A stretch of DNA of 64,000 nt from Paenibacillus nanensis. GTDB taxonomy: Bacteria > Bacillota > Bacilli > Paenibacillales > Paenibacillaceae. Shown in pieces: positions 1 to 9,069 of this stretch. The stretch lies in assembly GCF_003583765.1 (NCBI RefSeq), contig NZ_QXQA01000020.1:46306-110305 (forward strand), read 5' to 3'. Position 1 is the first letter of the stretch. Each line of letters opens with the position of its first letter. A program made the position numbers and the translations under genes. The notes beneath the pieces are model-generated. The model saw only the letters and a program-made list of their open reading frames with translations, ran no database searches and was not told the DNA's origin.

Positions 1-463
1 TGAATTTCATCGCCCCGTCCTGGAACAACGGCAGGAAGTCGGACGGCGTCTTTATCGAGTAAGCAGGCACCTTCCGCCATAGCTCGCTGAAATCGCTCAT
101 CACTTCCTCGTCAAAATAATCCGGCACGCCCGAGCTATGCGTAAGCAAATGGTGGACGTTAACCGCCGGATCAAAGCGCGGAAACTCCTGCTCCAGGACG
201 TCCCCGAGCAAGTCTTCAAAGCGCAGACGCCCCTGCTCCGCGAGCTGGCAGATCGCGACTGCCGTAAAAATTTTGCAGCCTGATGCGATACCAAATCTCG
301 TATCCGGCTCATTCCGGATCTGTTCGCTCCGGTTCGCATAACCGAAGCCCCGCTCCGCCGATTGCCCGGCTGCGTCCCTGAACCGGACCGCGCCCGAGAA
401 AGGCACGGCAGCGGATTGATTATAATCTTCTACGATAGCTTGAATATCGAATTGTACCTTCAT
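1..463 (-). CDS. Serine hydrolase, beta-lactamase-like (partial, runs off the left edge)
   Basis: The reading frame opens with ATG at 463 behind a GGAGGG ribosome site and stays open to the window edge, so about 154 N-terminal residues are visible and the C-terminus is missing. The visible part contains FGIASGCKIFTAVA, whose SxxK (SGCK) fits the catalytic Ser/Lys pair of class C beta-lactamase-like hydrolases and penicillin-binding-protein relatives. It is followed by HHLLTHSSGVPDYF, a second hallmark of this family. The substrate is unknown; such proteins are esterases, D-aminopeptidases or beta-lactamase-like enzymes. It lies only 36 bases downstream of the amidase on the same strand, suggesting co-transcription. 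A complete relative lies at 22714-23835. Confidence 0.85.
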   Translation of the reverse strand, partial: MKVQFDIQAIVEDYNQSAAVPFSGAVRFRDAAGQSAERGFGYANRSEQIRNEPDTRFGIASGCKIFTAVAICQLAEQGRLRFEDLLGDVLEQEFPRFDPAVNVHHLLTHSSGVPDYFDEEVMSDFSELWRKVPAYSIKTPSDFLPLFQDGAMKF

Positions 464-499
464 AACGGTCGGTCCCTCCACAAACTAAGCGTTCATGCG

Positions 500-1975
500 C
501 TAGCTGACAGCCGGCCGCACGCGGTGTTTGGTCGCTTGCTCATAGCCGTAGGCAAGCTTAATCAAGGTTGGCTCGCTAAACGCCGCGCCCGAGAAAATAA
601 CGCCGAACGGCCCTTTGGTCGGATCGCCATCCGGATCGATGATGCCATGCTCCGAATAGCCGGCGGGCACGCAAATGAGCGGGTAGCCCATCCGGGCCGC
701 CATATATTTGCCATCCGCATCCCCGGGCAGCAAGAGCGCATCCAGCCGGTAATGCTCCAGCAAATAGTCGATCCCTTCGCGCCGCGCTTTTTCCTTATAG
801 CTCTCTTGCTCGCGCAAATATTGCTCCTCCGTCATATCGACGGCCTCCGATGCGGTCAATACATCTTGCCCGTACCGCAGCGCGCGCTCCGCATGCGACT
901 CATTGTACGCAATCAGCTCGCTCAACGAACGGACGGGCGCCGATGGGGATAAACCGGACAAATAATGATTGAGCCCCTGCTTAAACTCATAGCTGACGGC
1001 GCCCTGATTCCAATTATCCGTAACGACCGGAAGAGGCAGGTCGTCCACAATCGCTGCTCCCAAGCTCCGCAGGTCCGCAATGGCCCTCTCCATAATCGCA
1101 AGCCGCTCATCGTCCAAATGCTCGTAATAAGCTCTTGGAATGCCGATTCGAGCTTGCTTGACGTACTCCGCGTCCAGGAACACCGTGTAATCGCGGTAAT
1201 ACTTCCCCTCGCTTGCCAGCGTCCATCCGTCCCGCTCGTCTGCCCCTGTCAACGCGCCGAGCAAAACCGCGGCGTCCGATACCGTTCTGGCGAGCGGGCC
1301 CGCTGTATCTTGGTTATACGAGATCGGGATAATGCCCGCCCGGCTCACCAATCCCACCGTCGGTTTAATCCCGGCTAGCGCGTGCTGGCATGCAGGGCCG
1401 ACAATGGAACCGGCCGTCTCCGTTCCGATCGCGGCAGCCGCAAGGCTGGCTGCAGCAGCCGCCGCTGAACCGGAGCTGGAGCCGCTCACGAACAGTTCTC
1501 CCGGCCCGTATGGGTTCAGCACTTGGCCCCCGCGCGAGCTATATCCTGCAGGCATGCGGCTGGACATAAAGTTGGCCCATTCCGTCATATTCGTTTTGCC
1601 GAGCAGTACGGCCCCTGCTTCCCTTAGCTTCCGCGCGACCGTCGAATCCGCCGGCGCAATGGAATCTGCCAAGGCAATCGATCCTGCGCTCGTATGCATC
1701 CGGTCGTGTGTGTCGATATTATCCTTCAGCAGAATCGGAATGCCGTGCAGAGGCCCCCGGCTTCCCCTGTCCCTTCTTTCCGCATCCAGCGCTTTAGCGA
1801 TGTCAACCGCATCCGGATTCAGCTCCAAAACCGCATGAATAAGCGGATTGAGCTGCTCAATCCGCCCGATATATGCCTTCACCAGCTCCTCCGAGCTGTA
1901 TCGTCCCTCTTCCATTGCGGACTGCAGCATAAGTATGTCCGCCTCCACAATCCATTCCTTCAGTGAAACACTCAC
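500..1975 (-). CDS. Amidase (amidase signature family, GatA-like)
   Basis: About 491 residues, the usual length for an amidase-signature enzyme, which hydrolyses a carboxamide through a Ser-cisSer-Lys triad. The parts are visible: Lys in GIPILLKDN (near residue 84), the Gly/Ser loop VSGSSSGSAA (near 165-170) and the nucleophile Ser in GTETAGSIVG (near 190). GatA itself would normally be beside gatC and gatB, which are absent, so this is probably a stand-alone amidase of unknown substrate. I chose the GTG at 1975, which follows GGGAGTGG by about six bases. The frame extends upstream to a GTG at 2008 but without a ribosome site. The downstream neighbour on the same strand is the partial serine hydrolase. 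Confidence 0.85.
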   Translation of the reverse strand: MSVSLKEWIVEADILMLQSAMEEGRYSSEELVKAYIGRIEQLNPLIHAVLELNPDAVDIAKALDAERRDRGSRGPLHGIPILLKDNIDTHDRMHTSAGSIALADSIAPADSTVARKLREAGAVLLGKTNMTEWANFMSSRMPAGYSSRGGQVLNPYGPGELFVSGSSSGSAAAAAASLAAAAIGTETAGSIVGPACQHALAGIKPTVGLVSRAGIIPISYNQDTAGPLARTVSDAAVLLGALTGADERDGWTLASEGKYYRDYTVFLDAEYVKQARIGIPRAYYEHLDDERLAIMERAIADLRSLGAAIVDDLPLPVVTDNWNQGAVSYEFKQGLNHYLSGLSPSAPVRSLSELIAYNESHAERALRYGQDVLTASEAVDMTEEQYLREQESYKEKARREGIDYLLEHYRLDALLLPGDADGKYMAARMGYPLICVPAGYSEHGIIDPDGDPTKGPFGVIFSGAAFSEPTLIKLAYGYEQATKHRVRPAVS

Positions 1976-2048
1976 TTTTCGTCCACTCCCATCTAGATAT
2001 ACGACCACTTTAACATGGGAGCGGAGCCGGTTTATATGTAAAGTTTAG

Positions 2049-2561
2049 TTATAACGAACTTGCCCTTTTATTAATCTCCTCCATCAAGGCGGGAAGGGAG
2101 CACTTCAGCATTTTTAACGGAATATGCGCTTGCGCCGGGCTAAGGCCTTTGTTCATCTTGACGAGCATGCGCTGAAAGCCCGTATATCTTCTCATGATCA
2201 AGTCCGGGTCATGCGTAAAAATACATAAATAGTCCTGGTTAAACATGCGCAAAGCCTGGATGTCTTTAATGTCCTCCCAACGGATAAGCCCCGCCGGCGT
2301 GTAGGTCGCTTGATCGGTGATTCCCTCCTTCGAGATGATCAGCATTGGCGAACGGTCGAACAGCTTCTTCAAATAAAGCACCAGACAGAAGCCAAAAAAC
2401 ACAATGCTCACAATGCCGATCACCGTCAGCATGCCCCGCTCTCCCGCTTCAGCTTCAGGCGCAAGCACGAAGAACAAAATGCCTACTAGCACAAAAATAA
2501 GCGCCCCCAATCCAAGCAAAACCATCCTGCCTTTCCTCGCATACACATAAAATTCGTTCAT
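2049..2561 (-). CDS. STM3941-like small membrane protein
   Basis: About 170 residues. Two hydrophobic segments lie near the N-terminus (roughly residues 15-38 and 48-68), followed by a soluble C-terminal part with the pattern IRWEDIKDIQ. This matches the uncharacterised PH-like STM3941 family, where two membrane spans precede a beta-rich domain. No function can be assigned. The start is the second of two in-frame ATGs (2561): AGGAG abuts the first ATG but lies six bases before the second. It sits just upstream of the amidase on the same strand, about 70 bases away. Confidence 0.7.
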   Translation of the reverse strand: MNEFYVYARKGRMVLLGLGALIFVLVGILFFVLAPEAEAGERGMLTVIGIVSIVFFGFCLVLYLKKLFDRSPMLIISKEGITDQATYTPAGLIRWEDIKDIQALRMFNQDYLCIFTHDPDLIMRRYTGFQRMLVKMNKGLSPAQAHIPLKMLKCSLPALMEEINKRASSL

Positions 2562-2730
2562 GTCCATCTCCTGTTCTTGTTGTCCTTGTTATTCCATTCT
2601 ATTAGCAGCCGAACTTTCTCATTCTAGCACACCCCCAAATCCCCCAAAATAGCCCTTATGTCCTGCAACACTCGCCCTTCTTTGAACGTATTACTCATAA
2701 TAGCCAAATACGTAAGGAGTGACGGACGAT

Positions 2731-3225
2731 ATGGAATTGTATTTCAGCGATCGGTTTTTCAGTTCAGGTGTAACGGGCATTATGAATGCGGCTGGCGAGG
2801 CGGCCGGAACGCTCGATTTGGAAAGCATGATGACCTACTCCGTCTCGGTCTATGGACCGGACTCCGCGTTCCGGTATGCCGGGAAGTTCCGTTTCTTCAG
2901 CAATAAATGGGAAGTGCTTGATGAGAGCGGCTTTGAAGTCGGCTTGCTGCATACCCGATTTTCTTTGTTCAGCAAACGTTACGAATATGATGCGGGAAGC
3001 CGCGGCCTCTATACCATCGAATCGCCCGCCTTCTCCCATGACTACTCCATTCTCGACGGGCATGAGTCCGAGGTGGCCTCCTTTCAGAAGGTCAGCGGAT
3101 GGCTGCAGGCCGGCGCTTTCCAGCTCCGGAACCATTCGCCTCAGCTTAACAGCTATGAGCTTGTCGCGGTCATCATGGGGGTCCACAGTATTCAGAAGAG
3201 ACAAAACAGCGCCGCAGCAACTTAG
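2731..3225 (+). CDS. Tubby C-terminal-like / LURP-one-related protein
   Basis: About 164 residues, beta-rich and without a signal peptide or membrane span. The arrangement YFSDRFFSSG, then alternating aromatic beta strands such as FRYAGKFRFFSNKWEV, ending in YELVAVIMGVHSI, resembles the LURP-one-related/tubby-like beta-barrel proteins common in Bacillales. Their function is unclear; phospholipid binding or membrane tethering is known for tubby itself. The start at ATG 2731 has AAGGAG 11 bases upstream. An in-frame GTG at 2719 overlaps that ribosome site and is less likely. It is monocistronic, converging on the phosphotransferase across a shared terminator. Confidence 0.65.
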   Translation: MELYFSDRFFSSGVTGIMNAAGEAAGTLDLESMMTYSVSVYGPDSAFRYAGKFRFFSNKWEVLDESGFEVGLLHTRFSLFSKRYEYDAGSRGLYTIESPAFSHDYSILDGHESEVASFQKVSGWLQAGAFQLRNHSPQLNSYELVAVIMGVHSIQKRQNSAAAT

Positions 3226-3233
3226 CCGCAAAA

Positions 3234-3274
3234 AAACAGCCCTCTGTCCGCCGAAGGACGCAAGAGGGCTGTTT
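3234..3274. terminator. Bidirectional intrinsic terminator
   Basis: The arms AAACAGCCCTCT (3234-3245) and AGAGGGCTGTTT (3263-3274) are perfectly complementary around an 17-base loop. A-rich sequence on the left and T-rich on the right let it serve both the tubby-like gene (+) and the phosphotransferase gene (-). Confidence 0.85.
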
Positions 3275-3277
3275 GGC

Positions 3278-4171
3278 TTAAGACACCTTTAATCCCGTTA
3301 TAAAATCCTCCGCCAGCTCGAGCTGCCGCATTGCAAATTGCCTATCGCCGCGGTCCTGTAAAGCATAGTCCAGATTACCGATAGTCGATAGGAGCACACG
3401 CGCCTTCATCGCGAAGCAGAAGTCTTCCAGCTCGCCGCGCCCTGACGCGTAATTGTGCATGAAGGCAAAGACGGGTTCCCGGTATCCGCCGAATAAAGCC
3501 AGATTAGCCGCATAGGAAGCCATATCCCAATATGGAGGCATGAACGACGCATCCTCGAAATCTGTCCATAGCCATCCGTCTGGTCCGGCGAGCAGGTTGC
3601 CGGCATGGGCATCGCCATGACAAGGCTGCAGCGCCCTGGCCCCTGACCGCATCTCCTCGTCCAGGCGGTGAAATTGGTCAAGCAGCCGGCTAATTCTTCC
3701 GTCCGATTGCTTGGACAGTCTATCGGCGGATGAAGCAGCCCGGTTCCACACGCCAAGTATAGGCAGCGTGCCGCTGAAGGTCCGAATGGCCTCCGTTAAG
3801 CGGGTTATAGCTTTAAAGGCTTCTTCCGGAGAAGGCCTCATCCTCTCTGCCTGCGGGACGAACTCCCATAGCGTCAGCCACGCTCCGCCTGCGTCATAAG
3901 GCCCTGCAGGAACGATTCCGGCAGGCTTCAAGACCGGAACTCCTTCTCCGTCCAAGTAACGCGCAATCGCTAATTCACGATCAGCTATACGATAAGCGCT
4001 TGATGAATCCTGAGCCGCTGCGTCAGTCGATACGCGGGCGACGATCGGATAGGGATACAAATGAAGGATAAGATGAGCGCCTCTGCTAATGACGGCCGGC
4101 GTGATTCCGCCGAGCCCCAGCCTCTTCGCGGCATTCAGCGCATTTGCAATTTCACTGTCAAATTTCTTCAC
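3278..4171 (-). CDS. Aminoglycoside phosphotransferase (APH) family kinase
   Basis: A 297-residue protein with a protein-kinase-like fold. The catalytic loop is visible as CHGDAHAGN (residues 184-192; HGD plus the Asn metal ligand), followed by LWTDFEDASF, whose Asp near 204 replaces the DFG aspartate. Enzymes of this family phosphorylate small molecules such as aminoglycosides, choline, homoserine or methylthioribose. The substrate here cannot be read from sequence, and no adjacent biosynthetic genes narrow it. The start is a GTG at 4171 behind GGAGTGAG. The stop codon lies just beyond the bidirectional terminator. Confidence 0.8.
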   Translation of the reverse strand: MKKFDSEIANALNAAKRLGLGGITPAVISRGAHLILHLYPYPIVARVSTDAAAQDSSSAYRIADRELAIARYLDGEGVPVLKPAGIVPAGPYDAGGAWLTLWEFVPQAERMRPSPEEAFKAITRLTEAIRTFSGTLPILGVWNRAASSADRLSKQSDGRISRLLDQFHRLDEEMRSGARALQPCHGDAHAGNLLAGPDGWLWTDFEDASFMPPYWDMASYAANLALFGGYREPVFAFMHNYASGRGELEDFCFAMKARVLLSTIGNLDYALQDRGDRQFAMRQLELAEDFITGLKVS

Positions 4172-4278
4172 TAGCTCTCACTCCAATCTGCCTTCATCAT
4201 AATGACCAGCGAGACAGCCAGGAAAGAGAAAATTTAGTTATAACCATTGTTTCGTACCCGCTCTCTTTATGGCTTCCG

Positions 4279-5019
4279 TCATGGCCGCTCCAGTTCATTT
4301 TCATTCAAAATATTGACAAAGTCGGTCCTTATGCTTTCTAAGAATGAAGTGCCGAAGGTGCTAAACCCTCCCGAGCGAGGCGGATTATCCGCCAAGACCG
4401 GCAGCCAGTAAATCGACGTATTTTCCCGATATTCAAAGGAAAACAGCCCCCTTGTACGGCTCATCCGCTGCTCTTCCCGCAGCAGCTTCGCCCAATGATC
4501 GGGATAAGGAATCGCGCCGTAAGGCTGCTTACCAAAATCGACGGGCTGCTCCAGCTGGATCCGAGGCGTATAATAGTCGATGCCGTCCGATCTTCCTGCG
4601 TTTCTCTGCCGAATGAAGTAAAAGCTGAAATCCTCTATCTCCCCCTGAGGCCGAATATTCCATACGAGATAGTAACGGGAAGGATCGTTGGGGCTGAGCT
4701 TCCAAATATGCGGTCCGCTGTCCGTATCGATTCTGCCGACCCGCCATTTACGCTTCTCCCATACCCAGAAGCTTACGGCATAATAGCCTCCCTTCGAAAT
4801 ATAAGGGATGAACGCATGCCGCTTATCAAGCTTGATCCGGTCAAGAATCTGCTCGGCCTCGGCCCCTCTCCGTTCTCTTACCGACAACGCTTCGTTAATT
4901 TCCGCGGCCGCCATCGCATCATCCGGGAGCGGTCCCGGCTTGCCGTCGTATTGACGGAAGAATAGGATGATTGCGGCGATTAGCAAAACGGCCGATGCGA
5001 TAATGAGCTTCCATTTCAT
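4279..5019 (-). CDS. Uncharacterised single-pass membrane protein
   Basis: A 246-residue protein. It begins with one N-terminal membrane anchor (about residues 4-21), followed by a soluble, probably extracytoplasmic domain rich in Trp, Tyr and Arg (for example FWVWEKRKWRVGRID and YYLVWNIRPQG). I do not recognise the family. Its ATG overlaps the stop of the upstream membrane-protein gene by four bases (ATGA), implying translational coupling. With the two genes before it, it appears to be the last gene of a three-gene operon whose role is unknown. Confidence 0.7.
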   Translation of the reverse strand: MKWKLIIASAVLLIAAIILFFRQYDGKPGPLPDDAMAAAEINEALSVRERRGAEAEQILDRIKLDKRHAFIPYISKGGYYAVSFWVWEKRKWRVGRIDTDSGPHIWKLSPNDPSRYYLVWNIRPQGEIEDFSFYFIRQRNAGRSDGIDYYTPRIQLEQPVDFGKQPYGAIPYPDHWAKLLREEQRMSRTRGLFSFEYRENTSIYWLPVLADNPPRSGGFSTFGTSFLESIRTDFVNILNENELERP

Positions 5020-5741
5020 GATTCAACCGCCTCCCCGTTAATCAGCGGCTTCTCGGAACGAAAGTAGTAGCTCCTGTCCGCGGCGGCGATAAGAAGCCCT
5101 TTCCCGTCCATTTCGATATAGACAACAGCGCGGAGTCCGCTCCCCCAGCTAGGCTTTGCGCCAACCAACGCATAAGGGAACCGTTCGTGCTGATAGTACG
5201 GCTCATGCTCAAACTTCGATTGATAATACCAATCGGCGGAGTCGGACATATCCCCAATCTGAAGCGTATCCAGCAAGCTCGCGAACTCGCTCGGATCCCA
5301 CACAACAGCCTGCGCTGAAGGGTGAATGCCTATAATCTCCGCCTTCCCTACATCAGCCAAATAAGTCGAGGGGTCCCTTTTGTCGTATATAGCCTGATGA
5401 GCAGCCCCGGACAATAACGTGACGATTAGAAACAGATAATTGGCGGCAAACCCGAGCCACGCGAAGCGGCGGTACGCGTCCCAAGATCTTTTTCGAAAAA
5501 ATAAATATAATATCCACACCCCGAGCGGGAGAATCGACAGCTTAGCGGTCTGGCCGAACATTGGCAAATTAAGATTGAATGCGAATAGCCCGACCCATAC
5601 GACGATAACCATCTTCCAAACGACGGGCTTCTTCGGCAGCTTCCTATACTGGCGAATGGTTAAGTACAGCACGATGCACCAGCCTGCCAGCACCCCGGCT
5701 AGATGCACCATGTTGACAGGCTGCCCAAATACAATCTGCAT
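5016..5741 (-). CDS. Uncharacterised polytopic membrane protein
   Basis: A 241-residue protein. About four hydrophobic segments fill the N-terminal half (near residues 8-26, 40-60, 70-85 and 95-115). The C-terminal soluble part of about 120 residues contains GIHPSAQAVVWDPSEFASLL and ends in SYYFRSEKP. I do not recognise a family. It is translationally coupled to the following gene (ATGA overlap at 5016-5019) and starts about 33 bases after the lipoprotein gene, so the three probably act together at the cell surface. Confidence 0.7.
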   Translation of the reverse strand: MQIVFGQPVNMVHLAGVLAGWCIVLYLTIRQYRKLPKKPVVWKMVIVVWVGLFAFNLNLPMFGQTAKLSILPLGVWILYLFFRKRSWDAYRRFAWLGFAANYLFLIVTLLSGAAHQAIYDKRDPSTYLADVGKAEIIGIHPSAQAVVWDPSEFASLLDTLQIGDMSDSADWYYQSKFEHEPYYQHERFPYALVGAKPSWGSGLRAVVYIEMDGKGLLIAAADRSYYFRSEKPLINGEAVES

Positions 5742-5774
5742 GTGCGCCCTCCTATTCGGCGAAAGCCTTCGTAT

Positions 5775-6380
5775 CTATTTCTCGGTTATCTCTATTACTT
5801 TGGTTTCCGAAGCATAATCGGTAAAGTCCTCGTTATAAGTAGCAACGTTCATCGAAATGGAGGCTTCTTTAATCGTCAAATCGCGTATATCCTGATTCTG
5901 TTGGACCTGTAAAAGCAGCTGATGCTCCTTCTCGTTCAGATCCAACAAATATAAATTTTGGTTGAAGGAGATTGTGCCGTATGTATTTCCTGTTAGAATC
6001 AGCAAGTTGTCGTCGTCAAACCAGAGTATTTGTTTGACGGAATTCCCGTCACCGGCATCGTCCAGCGAAAATAGCTTTTTACTTTCATCCTTTTGCGCGT
6101 CATACAGCCATGCTTCGCCAGCCAACTCAAACTCATAAGGCGAAATAAACGCAAGCTTCGTTTTATCCGAGCTGATTACTGGCTTAGACGGATAGTCATC
6201 AACCGCACTAATTTCTTTCCAATCCTCTCCCCTTTTGACCTTTATCGATGGAGGCTCATTTTCCGGATAGAAGACAGTCTCAGCTAAAATTAATTCCGAT
6301 GAAGAACCTCCGGCATCATTACTGCAGCCGGTCAACAGTGAAATGATAAGCAAGCAAAGCAAAGGCATTTTACGCAGCAT
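5775..6380 (-). CDS. Lipoprotein of unknown function (DUF4652-like)
   Basis: About 201 residues. The start MLRKMPLLCLLIISLLTGC is a clear lipoprotein signal peptide with lipobox LLTGC, so the protein should be acylated and attached to the outer face of the membrane. The ATG at 6380 follows GGGGGTGATC. The longer frame from 6425 has no ribosome site and would bury the signal peptide. The mature part has blade-like segments (KPVISSDKTKLAFISPYEF, EAWLYDAQKDESKKLF) reminiscent of the DUF4652 or TolB-like beta-propeller proteins of Bacillales. First gene of the three-gene operon 6380-4279. Confidence 0.7.
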   Translation of the reverse strand: MLRKMPLLCLLIISLLTGCSNDAGGSSSELILAETVFYPENEPPSIKVKRGEDWKEISAVDDYPSKPVISSDKTKLAFISPYEFELAGEAWLYDAQKDESKKLFSLDDAGDGNSVKQILWFDDDNLLILTGNTYGTISFNQNLYLLDLNEKEHQLLLQVQQNQDIRDLTIKEASISMNVATYNEDFTDYASETKVIEITEK

Positions 6381-6633
6381 GTGATCACCCCCCAAATGAT
6401 GCTGAAGTCTGTCGATCATCCTCAAGGAGTAATTGCCAGACCCCTTACCCTGTTAAGGACGCCCATTATTGGCTGGAGGTTGCATCAAAAAATCGAAATA
6501 GGCGGTAGAAAGAATTCCTCGCTTAAGATAGAATATCCATTGTCTGCAATTTGGCTAATCCGAATTAGAGGTGAGTACGGTGGAGTATGTAGAAGGGTAA
6601 ATCGACAAATCTAATCTAATAGGAGAAGCAACG

Positions 6634-7482
6634 ATGCGCACAAACCTTTTACTTGTAGAAGGCTTGCCCGGGTCCGGTAAATCCACCACGGCAAACCTGC
6701 TTTATGACCTACTAAAAGCGAATGCTTGCAATGTCGAATTGTTTACGGAGGGGAATCTCGATCACCCTGCCGATTATGACGGGGTCTCCGTGTTCACGAA
6801 AGACGAGTTCGAACAATTGCTGCTGGAAACCGAGAATGAGAAACTAAGAAAGGCTTTTGTCAATCAAGCGTGGGCAAAAGGAAAGGAGATCTTCCTCCCC
6901 TATCGAAAAATACAATCGGAGGCTGGTCTGCCGGACGATCTGCTCAGCGTTATTTTCAAGAAGGATATTTATGAGCTCCCCTTCGACCGAAATGTGGAGC
7001 TGATCGCGGACAGGTGGGCGGCGTTTTCGGAAAAAGCGCTCTCAGAGCAGAAAATCTATATTTTTGAATGCTGCTTTATTCAAAACCCTTTAACGATTGG
7101 CATGGTCAAATATGGCGAACCAAAGGAAAAGGTCGTTCAATATGTGAACCGGCTGACCGCAGCCATTGAACGATTGAATCCCGTATTGTTTTACGTCGAT
7201 CAGCTTGATATCAGCTATTCGTTTAAAAAAGCAGTGAAGGAACGCCCGGCGGAATGGTCTGCTGGATTCATCGATTACTACACGAACCAAGGGTATGGGA
7301 AAATGCATCAGCTGCACGGATTAGAAGGGACGCTGCAGGTGCTTGAAGCGAGGAGAGAAATCGAGCGGGAGATATTTGCGAGCTTACCTTTCGGAAAAGT
7401 GTTGCTCGACAATTCGACCTTCGATAAAGAGAAGCATAAGTCCAATTTATCCGACAAGTTAACAGCCTTTGGCATTCTATAA
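6634..7482 (+). CDS. P-loop NTPase, small-molecule kinase-like
   Basis: A 282-residue cytoplasmic protein with a clear Walker A at the N-terminus (VEGLPGSGKSTTAN, residues 8-21). This is the arrangement of thymidylate/chloramphenicol-type kinases and related AAA_33 proteins. Other parts (YIFECCFIQNPLTIGMV, VNRLTAAIERLNPVLFYVDQ) are typical of a group of uncharacterised Bacillales P-loop proteins. The substrate is unknown. The ATG at 6634 follows TAGGAG. It is a single gene, divergent from the lipoprotein operon and ended by a terminator shared with the MFS gene. Confidence 0.7.
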   Translation: MRTNLLLVEGLPGSGKSTTANLLYDLLKANACNVELFTEGNLDHPADYDGVSVFTKDEFEQLLLETENEKLRKAFVNQAWAKGKEIFLPYRKIQSEAGLPDDLLSVIFKKDIYELPFDRNVELIADRWAAFSEKALSEQKIYIFECCFIQNPLTIGMVKYGEPKEKVVQYVNRLTAAIERLNPVLFYVDQLDISYSFKKAVKERPAEWSAGFIDYYTNQGYGKMHQLHGLEGTLQVLEARREIEREIFASLPFGKVLLDNSTFDKEKHKSNLSDKLTAFGIL

Positions 7483-7491
7483 ATTAAGAAA

Positions 7492-7524
7492 CAGCCCTCC
7501 TGCCGTTTACGGAATGGAGGGCTG
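7492..7524. terminator. Bidirectional intrinsic terminator
   Basis: CAGCCCTCC (7492-7500) pairs with GGAGGGCTG (7516-7524). T-rich tracts flank it in both directions, so it can end the P-loop gene (+) and the MFS gene (-). Confidence 0.8.
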
Positions 7525-7550
7525 ATCTTATTTAACCCGGTACTCGTTTT

Positions 7551-8780
7551 TTATGCGCCTACTCTCATCGTCTCCAGCTTCGCCTTCTCCGACTGCATCT
7601 CGCCCACGCGGAAGAACCAGATCGAGACGATCGAGACAACCGCAACCGTTACGAACAAAACTTCACCGCTGAAGCCCTGGAGCAGAATGCCGCCCAGCCA
7701 CGGGCCCAGGAAATGCCCTAAGCTCGTGAAGGTTTGGGCCCCGAAGTACGTGCCTCTTAAATCGTCCGGCGCTAACCGGTCCACGATCATGGAACCGGCC
7801 GGGAACGTCAAAATTTCTCCCCAAGTGAAGACAACCATAGACAGGATGAGCAGCCACCAGCTTCCGCTGAAGGCAAAGCCGACATGTCCAATCGCATAAA
7901 AGAGGCTGCCTACCGTAATCGCCCGCATCGGCGAATGCTTCTCCGCCCACTTCGAGAACGGGAGCTGGAACGCGACAACGACGATGGCGTTGACGCTCAT
8001 CATCCAGGCGAACAGCTCGACGCCATTCGCAAACTGCCCGTCCACGAATTGCGACAGCGTCGACGTCATTTGCGAATACGCGACCGCCGTAACGATCCCC
8101 CCGATAATGAAGTAACGGAACGCTCGGTCTCTGCGGATCACATTCCAGGACTGCTTCATCGTGACTTGCTCCTTCTTCTCCCCCTCAATTTTGCGGATGC
8201 CGAATTTTTTCAGGAGAATATGGAGCAGAATGCCGTAGCTTAAGTAGACGCAGCCGGTAATGATCCATGGCAGCCGGCCGCTCATTGCGGCGAACAACGT
8301 GCCGAGCAGCGGCCCGACGGAAACGCCGATATTGATCGCCAGATAACGCAGGGAGAAAACCGAGAATCGCTTCTCTTTCTCCGTAAGATCCGCCATCAAC
8401 GCTTGCGAGACCGGCTCGTAGAAGGAACGGCATAAACCGTTGACCGCGTTAAGCAGCGCGAAGAGGATCGGGATTCCCGTGAAAGCGAAGCCTAAAAATA
8501 CGAAGCCCCACATATAAATGGCGGCCAGCATGACGATCCTTCGCCCGAACCTGTCGGAGAGATAGCCGCCGAAGAAGCCGCCGAACATCCCGGCAAGCGA
8601 CCCGATGCCGACGGTTACGCCAACCATCGTAGGACTCATATCGGTTGCCGCTATAAGATAGATGGCGAGGAAGGGCAGGCTCATCGAGCTTCCGATCCTC
8701 GCAAAGATCGTGCCGACAAGCAGCACATTTACAATCGGATGAAATTGGCCAATCATGCTAAACATACGACTTAGCTTCAT
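7551..8780 (-). CDS. MFS transporter, probable drug/proton antiporter
   Basis: A 409-residue integral membrane protein with about 12 hydrophobic spans. The MFS motif A loop between spans 2 and 3 is visible (GGYLSDRFGRRIVML, near 70-84). The second half repeats the pattern. The length and loop match 12-span efflux pumps of the DHA1 type. The substrate cannot be told. The ATG at 8780 follows AGAAGGGG. No regulator is adjacent, and the terminator at 7492-7524 follows the gene. Confidence 0.8.
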   Translation of the reverse strand: MKLSRMFSMIGQFHPIVNVLLVGTIFARIGSSMSLPFLAIYLIAATDMSPTMVGVTVGIGSLAGMFGGFFGGYLSDRFGRRIVMLAAIYMWGFVFLGFAFTGIPILFALLNAVNGLCRSFYEPVSQALMADLTEKEKRFSVFSLRYLAINIGVSVGPLLGTLFAAMSGRLPWIITGCVYLSYGILLHILLKKFGIRKIEGEKKEQVTMKQSWNVIRRDRAFRYFIIGGIVTAVAYSQMTSTLSQFVDGQFANGVELFAWMMSVNAIVVVAFQLPFSKWAEKHSPMRAITVGSLFYAIGHVGFAFSGSWWLLILSMVVFTWGEILTFPAGSMIVDRLAPDDLRGTYFGAQTFTSLGHFLGPWLGGILLQGFSGEVLFVTVAVVSIVSIWFFRVGEMQSEKAKLETMRVGA

Positions 8781-8890
8781 CGAACCCCTTCTTTCTCTAG
8801 CTGTAAAAGAATTAACGGAACTCGATGTTCAGAAGTTGCCTGCGGCTCTAGCAATTCTTCTTTTATCGGTTCAATCGATTGGTATACACA

Positions 8891-8921
8891 AAGGGAACCC
8901 TCTCCAAGAAAAGGTTCCCTT
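8891..8921 (-). terminator. Probable terminator of the ABC/LytTR operon
   Basis: AAGGGAACC (8891-8899) pairs with GGTTCCCTT (8913-8921). The T-tract on the minus strand is short. It lies downstream of the ABC permease gene, in the 289-base gap before the MFS gene. Confidence 0.55.
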
Positions 8922-9069
8922 CATCCCATAAGCGTCAATGCTTGTTTATGAATAAAATGTGAACTTCAGCTGGAAGCGTATGCCCATTATACATGACTCG
9001 ATATTTGTCGACAATACAAATTTGTACAAATTATACAAAGCCGTCTATGAGTCTACTTCCGCGAATCGT

